A DNA stretch of 55,125 bases from the NCBI GenBank assembly GCA_016212275.1, contig JACRGR010000037.1:1-55125 (forward strand), read 5' to 3'. Positions within the stretch are counted from its first letter, which is position 1; each line of letters begins with the position of its first letter. A program made the position numbers and the translations under genes. This DNA is from Nitrospinota bacterium (lineage in GTDB: Bacteria > Nitrospinota_A > UBA7883 > JACRGQ01). This document shows, one piece after another, positions 50,213-55,125 of this stretch. The notes below the pieces were generated by a model. That model did no database searches. It was not told the DNA's origin and worked only from the letters and a program-made list of their open reading frames with translations.

Positions 50213-51625
50213 TCACTTCCACACCACGCGGGCGGAGCCTTGCGCTTCCACCACCGCGCGGAACGCCTTGGAGGTCATGAAAAAACTTTTCAGTTTCAGC
50301 GCCGTCACGGTTGCCTGCACCCGCGTGTGGCCGTCCAGCGATTTATTGACCGCCTGCTCCAGCCGCGCGCGCGCTCCGTTGAGTTCCCCCCCCACCTTGA
50401 AACTCGCCGCCTTCACCAACTGCTGGCGGAAGGCGTCGTGCAAAAACCAGTCCCCCACCGTGTGGAGCACGTTCATCGTCGCGATGGTGTAGTCCAGATT
50501 TTCAAATGTCAGCGCGTCGCTCTCCCCGTCGTACACCGGCTTTCCGGCGAAATAGACCTTCCCGTTCACCGCCCCGCTCACTTTCAGTTGCAATACGCAC
50601 AGCTCGCCGGAGGGATAAATGACCACGTCCTCTACCCGCACCTGCCGCTTGTCCATCTCGATCGGCTTTTCCGCAAGCCGCTTCGCCAATTGCCGCGCCG
50701 CCACGTCAAACGGCAGTTCCCCTTTCAGGCGGATGCGGAACAGGCCGCTCCCCCCTTCCCGCACTTGCAATGGCGGCAGGGGGCGTATCTTCGGCGCGGG
50801 CCGCTTGCCGCCCACCACTTCGGGCCGAGCGGTGATCCGTATCTTTGTTTCCACTTTCATGCCGTCGCCGGAAAGCGGTGCGACGTAAATGGTCTCCGGA
50901 TTGACCACCAGCCACACGTCGTTATCAAGCACGGCGGGTTCCTGCAGTTTACGCCACACATCGTCCGCCAGCTTGTGGAAGTCCGCCTCAGCGGCGATCT
51001 TCTGGTCCATCATCGTCCCCACCGCCTCCAGCTTCGGGCGCACGTCGCGGTTGATCGGGTCGGTCACGTCCAGCTCCAGCGCGGTGATGGCGCACCGGAC
51101 CGGGTGCGTGTTCGGCAGTATCTTCGTTTTCGCGTCCAGCCCCCACCGCTGGTTCCACGCAAGCTCCGTTTCGAGCGTGAACACCATCTCGCGCGGCGGT
51201 TCATCCTTCTGGCCGCAGGTGCCGAACAGCATCCACGGCGGTTGCGCGCCCCCCAAAAGCCCCGCCCGCATCCGGTGCCCAACGTTCAGCCAGAAATAGG
51301 AGTGGAGCGAGGCGACCGCGGTGTTCCCGCGCATGGCGAGCGCCAGAGGGTCGCGCGACAGTTTGTATTGCACCCCCACGTCGCCCGCCGGGCTGGTGCC
51401 GATGACCTCCCACCCCGCGGTGGCGATCTCCTTCGGCACGGTGGCTTCCGCCTTTTCCAGTATCGGCTGGAGATACACGGCAACCGGTATCTCGATCTCC
51501 GAAACCTCCAGCGGCGCTTCCGGCGGCGGCTCGTGCGCCTCGAAGGTCGGCTTCGGGACGTTCAGGCCGCCGCACGCCGCGCCAAAACAAGCGGCCAGAA
51601 GGAGCGCGAATAATTTACCCATCAC
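50213..51625 (-). CDS. DUF4403-family lipoprotein
   Basis: A 470-residue lipoprotein. The signal peptide MMGKLFALLLAACFGAAC ends at Cys18 and a Pro-rich linker follows. The body is a long alpha/beta protein of the DUF4403 type, with repeated beta strands and amphipathic helices (for example SEIEIPVAVYLQPILEKAEA, LPFDVAARQLAKRLAEKP and YTIATMNVLHTVGDWFLHDA). DUF4403 proteins are related to tubular lipid-binding (TULIP/SMP-like) folds, so lipid transport or binding in the envelope is a fair guess. It is a single gene with no operon partner. Confidence 0.82.
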   Translation of the reverse strand: MMGKLFALLLAACFGAACGGLNVPKPTFEAHEPPPEAPLEVSEIEIPVAVYLQPILEKAEATVPKEIATAGWEVIGTSPAGDVGVQYKLSRDPLALAMRGNTAVASLHSYFWLNVGHRMRAGLLGGAQPPWMLFGTCGQKDEPPREMVFTLETELAWNQRWGLDAKTKILPNTHPVRCAITALELDVTDPINRDVRPKLEAVGTMMDQKIAAEADFHKLADDVWRKLQEPAVLDNDVWLVVNPETIYVAPLSGDGMKVETKIRITARPEVVGGKRPAPKIRPLPPLQVREGGSGLFRIRLKGELPFDVAARQLAKRLAEKPIEMDKRQVRVEDVVIYPSGELCVLQLKVSGAVNGKVYFAGKPVYDGESDALTFENLDYTIATMNVLHTVGDWFLHDAFRQQLVKAASFKVGGELNGARARLEQAVNKSLDGHTRVQATVTALKLKSFFMTSKAFRAVVEAQGSARVVWK

Positions 51626-51679
51626 CGGATTATACCCGGTTCAAAAACGCGGAGATATAGAGTCGCGGAGAGGAAGATC

Positions 51680-51755
51680 AACCACTGATGAACACGGATT
51701 AACACAGAAGATGGGGAATCAAACCATCAGTGTCCATCTGTGTTTATCCGTGGTT
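51680..51755. repeat. Hairpin-forming dispersed repeat, AACCACTGATGAACAC family
   Basis: AACCACTGATGAACACGGAT at the left pairs with ATCTGTGTTTATCCGTGGTT at the right. Further flanking arms GTCGCGGAGAGG (51662-51673) and CCTCTCCGTGTCTCTGTG-like sequence extend the hairpin. Second copy at 48466-48531. Confidence 0.75.
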
Positions 51756-51837
51756 CGGTTCCCTCCTCACTTTCCCTCTCCGTGTCTCTGTGTCCAAACA
51801 CTTTATCGAGAAGGGGGGATTGGTATAGATTATCGGG

Positions 51838-53262
51838 ATGGCGAAGGAATACCCGGTACTCGTTGGCGGCAGGTGGGCCAAGACAGCCGAGCCGCTGGCG
51901 GTGAAAAGCCCTTACGACGGAGCGGCGGTGGCGCACACGTTCGTGGCGGGGGACGCGGAGGCGGAAGAAGCCACGCAGGCCGCGGTGCGCGCCTTTGAGG
52001 AAACAAAGAAGCTGACCCCCGCGGACCGCGCAGGCATCCTCCAGAACATTTCGTTCTCCCTCGCCGCGCGCGCCGAGGAGTTCGCCACCACCATCGCGCT
52101 GGAGGCGGGAAAGCCGGTGAACGACGCGCGGCGCGAGGTGCAACGCTCCATCTTCACCTTCCAGCACGCGGGGGAAGAGGCCAAACGGATGAACGGCGAG
52201 ATCATCCCGTTGGACGTCCATCCGCTGGGCGCGGGGCACACCTGCTTCGTCCGGCGTTTCCCGGTGGGGCCGGTGCTCGGCATCACGCCGTTCAACTTTC
52301 CCCTGAACCTCGTGGCGCACAAGGTGGCCCCCGCGCTCGCCGTGGGGAACCCGATCGTCGTCAAACCCGCGCGGCAGACCCCCATCACCGCGCTTTTGCT
52401 CGCCGAGGTGGTCATGCAGTCCGGCTGGCCTATCGGGGGCTTTTCCGTCATCCCCGCCAGCAACGGGCTTGCGGAGCGGATGGCGGGCGACGACCGGTTC
52501 CACTTCCTTTCTTTCACCGGCTCCCCCGCCGTGGGCTGGCGGTTGAAAGCGAAAGCGGGAAAGAAGAAGGTGGCGCTGGAACTGGGGGGGAACGCCGGGG
52601 CGATCGTGCATGCCGATGCGGACATTGCCTATGCGGCGGAACGCATCGTGGCGGGCGGGTTCGGCTATGCGGGGCAATCCTGCATCTCTGTTCAGCGCGT
52701 ATTCGTACAGGAAAGCGTGTACGAACAGTTCAAGGAGATATTCCTCGGAAAGGTAAAAGCGTTGAACACCGGAAACCCTCTTGACGAAAAAACGAACGTC
52801 GGCCCGCTCATTTCGGAACGCGACGCGCTACGCATTGACGAATGGCTGAAAGAGGCGCGAGACGGCGGCGCAAAAATATTGTGCGGCGGCGGACGGCGCG
52901 GAACCCTGATGGAACCAACCGTGCTGGGAAACGCCGCGCCGGAGATGAAGGTGAACTGTCAGGAAATTTTCGGCCCGGTGGTCACGCTCCAGCCGTACAC
53001 ACATATTGACGAGGCGCTTTCGGCGGTGAACGGTTCGGACTTCGGATTGCAGGCGGGGATATTCACGAACGACCTGCGGATAGCGTTCACGGCGTGGGAA
53101 ACGCTGGACGTGGGGGGCGTGATCGTGGGGAACGTGCCGACGTACCGCGTGGACCACATGCCATACGGCGGCGTGAAAAGTTCCGGCATGGGGCGGGAGG
53201 GACTGCGCTGGGCGATGGAGGAGATGACCGAGCCGAAAAGCATGGTCATCAACCACCGCTGA
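51838..53262 (+). CDS. NAD(P)-dependent aldehyde dehydrogenase
   Basis: A 474-residue ALDH-superfamily enzyme oxidising an aldehyde to the acid. Catalytic Glu248 is in ALELGGNAGA and nucleophile Cys282 in AGQSCISVQ. Cofactor-binding segments GVLG-like ITPFNFPLN, VVKPARQTPITA and SFTGSPAVGW are present, and the end has the usual MPYGGVKSSGMGREG. The GQSCISVQRVFV pattern is that of the lactaldehyde/glycolaldehyde/non-phosphorylating GAPDH-like branch, so the exact substrate is open. It converges on the aconitase gene 21 bases away. Confidence 0.93.
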   Translation: MAKEYPVLVGGRWAKTAEPLAVKSPYDGAAVAHTFVAGDAEAEEATQAAVRAFEETKKLTPADRAGILQNISFSLAARAEEFATTIALEAGKPVNDARREVQRSIFTFQHAGEEAKRMNGEIIPLDVHPLGAGHTCFVRRFPVGPVLGITPFNFPLNLVAHKVAPALAVGNPIVVKPARQTPITALLLAEVVMQSGWPIGGFSVIPASNGLAERMAGDDRFHFLSFTGSPAVGWRLKAKAGKKKVALELGGNAGAIVHADADIAYAAERIVAGGFGYAGQSCISVQRVFVQESVYEQFKEIFLGKVKALNTGNPLDEKTNVGPLISERDALRIDEWLKEARDGGAKILCGGGRRGTLMEPTVLGNAAPEMKVNCQEIFGPVVTLQPYTHIDEALSAVNGSDFGLQAGIFTNDLRIAFTAWETLDVGGVIVGNVPTYRVDHMPYGGVKSSGMGREGLRWAMEEMTEPKSMVINHR

Positions 53263-53283
53263 CGCTATAAAACCGCCCCCTTT

Positions 53284-55125
53284 TCAGCGCCCGCCATGCG
53301 CCACCGCCTTCACGGCGTTGATGGTGCCGCCCGCTAAAATATGCTCGCGTTCCCGTTCGCTCACCTCGAAGCGCGTGATGATCGTTCGCCCGTTCACGGT
53401 GACGGGGATCTCGGTATCCCCCCTTTCAATGCGGCTCCGCGCATCCTCTATGACCAACTCGTCGCCGGTCTTCAACGTATCGTAATCGGCGGGGTCTTTA
53501 AACGTAAGCGGCAGTATGCCGAAATTGCACAGGTTGGCCCGATGGATCCGCGCAAAACTCTTGGCCAGCTTTATCCGCACGCCTAAATAGCGCGGCGCCA
53601 GCGCGGCGTGCTCCCTGCTCGACCCCTGTCCGTAATTCTCGCCGCCGACCACCGCCACTGTTTCTTTCCCTTTGCACCTCTGGTGGAAGCCGGGATCAAT
53701 TTTATAGAACACATATTTGCTGATGGCCTCGATATTGGAGCGCAGGGGGAGCACTTCGTTCCCCGCGGGCATGATGCCGTCGGTTGAAATGTCGTCGCCA
53801 ACTTTAAGGACCACCTCCGCTCTCAACTCGGCGGGCAATGCCGAAAGTTCCGGGAACGGCTTGATGTTCGGCCCCCGGACAACCTCCACCGCCGCGCCGT
53901 CCGGCGCGGGGCGGTAGATGGATTTTTCGTCCACCAGATATTTTTCCGGATCCTGTATGCGCGGGTAGCCCATCTGCGAGGCCAGGTCGCGCGGGTCGGT
54001 GATGACCCCGGCGAGCGCCGATGCCGCCGCGGTTTCCGGCGAGCACAGATACACCTTATCGTCCACGGTGCCGGACCTGCCGGGGAAATTGCGCGGGAAT
54101 GTGCGCAGGCTCGCCTGGCCCGTGCCCGGCGCCTGCCCCATGCCGATGCACCCCAGACATCCCGGCTCCTTTATCAAAGCGCCGGCCAGAAGGAAGTTCA
54201 TGCCGCCGCCGTTGGCGAATACGTTTTCCACCACCTGCCGGCTTCCGGGGTTGATGTGCATGGCGACGCCGGGATGGATGTGTTTCCCTTCCAGTATCTT
54301 CGCCGTCACCATCAGGTCGCGGTACGAGGAGTTCACGCTACTCCCCACGATCACCTGATGCACTTTCGTCCCCGCCACGTCGCGCACCGGAACCACGTTG
54401 CCCGGCGACGAAGGGAGGGCGATGAGCGGCTCCAACCGGGAAAGGTCTATCTCGCCCCGCTCGTCGTATTCCGCGCCGTCGGCGGCGGCCAGCGGGCGCC
54501 ACGCATCCGCGCGGCCTTGCGCCGTCAGGTAGGCGCGGGTCCGTTCGTCCGAGGGGAACAGGGTGCTGGTGGCGCCGGTCTCCGTTCCCATGTTGCCTAT
54601 CGTTTCCCGGTCGGTGGCCGATAGCGTGGCGACCCCCGGCCCGTAATATTCGATCACCTTGCCGAAGCATCCGTCCACGCCGTACCGGCGGAGCATTTCC
54701 AGTATCACGTCCTTGGCGCTCACCCAGTCGGGCAGTTCGCCCGTGAGTTTTATCCCCAGCACTTTCGGGCAGGGGAAGTGGTACGGGTTGCCGCCCATTG
54801 CCAGTGCCACGTCCAGCCCGCCCGCGCCGATGGCAAGCATGGATACCCCCGCCGCGCCGGGGGTGTGGCTGTCGGCCCCCAGCAAGGTTTTTCCGGGCGC
54901 GCCGAACCGCTCCATGTGTATCTGGTGCGATACGCCGTTGCCCGCCGCGCTGAACAATAGGCCATACTTGCCGGACGCGCTTTGCAGGTAGGCGTGGTCG
55001 TCGGCGTTTTTGTGGTCGGTCTGCAACAGGTTGTGGTCCACATACTGGGCCGAAAGTTCCGCCCGCACACGGTCCAGCCCCATCGCTTCGAACTCCAGCA
55101 TGGCCATGGTGCCCGTGGCGTCCTG
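53284..55125 (-). CDS. Aconitate hydratase (5' end outside window)
   Basis: Iron-sulphur enzyme converting citrate to isocitrate in the TCA cycle. 613 codons are visible, and the frame runs through the right edge as QDATGTMAMLEFEAMG, the conserved start of domain 1, so only a short N-terminal part is missing. Cluster ligands are seen as LCSPETAAA and GCLGCIGMGQAPG. Other blocks are LLGADSHTPGAAG, GSSVNSSYRDL, the swivel-domain GDDISTDGIMPAG and the GGENYGQGSSREHAAL active-site loop. It is the compact bacterial/mitochondrial-type enzyme (about 645 residues). An ATG at 55107 is internal, not the start. Confidence 0.95.
   Translation of the reverse strand, partial: QDATGTMAMLEFEAMGLDRVRAELSAQYVDHNLLQTDHKNADDHAYLQSASGKYGLLFSAAGNGVSHQIHMERFGAPGKTLLGADSHTPGAAGVSMLAIGAGGLDVALAMGGNPYHFPCPKVLGIKLTGELPDWVSAKDVILEMLRRYGVDGCFGKVIEYYGPGVATLSATDRETIGNMGTETGATSTLFPSDERTRAYLTAQGRADAWRPLAAADGAEYDERGEIDLSRLEPLIALPSSPGNVVPVRDVAGTKVHQVIVGSSVNSSYRDLMVTAKILEGKHIHPGVAMHINPGSRQVVENVFANGGGMNFLLAGALIKEPGCLGCIGMGQAPGTGQASLRTFPRNFPGRSGTVDDKVYLCSPETAAASALAGVITDPRDLASQMGYPRIQDPEKYLVDEKSIYRPAPDGAAVEVVRGPNIKPFPELSALPAELRAEVVLKVGDDISTDGIMPAGNEVLPLRSNIEAISKYVFYKIDPGFHQRCKGKETVAVVGGENYGQGSSREHAALAPRYLGVRIKLAKSFARIHRANLCNFGILPLTFKDPADYDTLKTGDELVIEDARSRIERGDTEIPVTVNGRTIITRFEVSEREREHILAGGTINAVKAVAHGGR

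Overview
The window reads as a GC-rich bacterial chromosome segment that is gene-dense and almost fully coding. An LPS-type outer membrane is indicated by lpxL-like and waaF-like genes, a beta-barrel porin and many lipoproteins. A flagellum (flgB, fliE), chemotaxis (MCP), c-type cytochromes, a blue-copper oxidase, histidine synthesis and a PII protein are also present. This points to a motile, respiring Gram-negative of a deep lineage (Nitrospinota, Nitrospirota or former Deltaproteobacteria would fit). Sequence reading alone does not fix the phylum. No rRNA or tRNA gene was recognised.

Layout. 1-3 kb: a type C two-domain multicopper oxidase translationally coupled to a truncated exported protein (probably a cytochrome c), divergent from gatB. 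3-8.4 kb: a minus-strand operon of TPR lipoprotein, GT-C membrane glycosyltransferase, exported ILEI-like protein and methyltransferase. 8.4-10.6 kb: a small abundant-looking exported protein with a consensus promoter, then a lytic transglycosylase and pgsA. 10.6-15.1 kb: exbB-exbD-histidine kinase, followed by two tiny paralogous basic peptide genes, then mtgA and a monohaem cytochrome c. 15.2-19.6 kb: a coupled GT2/TPR, radical SAM and GT4 operon whose last gene carries an in-frame dispersed repeat. 20-23.8 kb: a 920-residue lipoprotein and an SPFH lipoprotein.

23.9-31.2 kb is accessory-rich: a CopG/PIN module and a Panacea/toxin module lie on one side of sppA-rpsA-cmk, and a DUF433/DUF5615 module, a GIY-YIG protein and an ORF6N protein lie between cmk and tyrA, where many bacteria carry aroA. 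32-41.8 kb is housekeeping: aroQ, an M24 peptidase, an MCP, hisB-hisH-lpxL-waaF-porin and glnB-fbp. 41.8-43.9 kb is a C5-methylase/HNH/Vsr island wedged against rsmG, followed by the mnmE-mnmG-rsmG set. The right end holds a small lipoprotein, a phosphoesterase, flgB-fliE without flgC behind a sigma-54-like promoter, a DUF4403 lipoprotein, an aldehyde dehydrogenase and an aconitase cut by the window edge.

Two themes stand out. Start/stop overlaps of the ATGA type link most operon members, and hairpin-forming dispersed repeats of at least three families occupy the intergenic gaps. The most novel-looking item is the pair of 27- and 21-residue VGGAS...QKPR peptides at 13.55-13.88 kb. They diverge mostly at synonymous sites and each is followed by its own hairpin.
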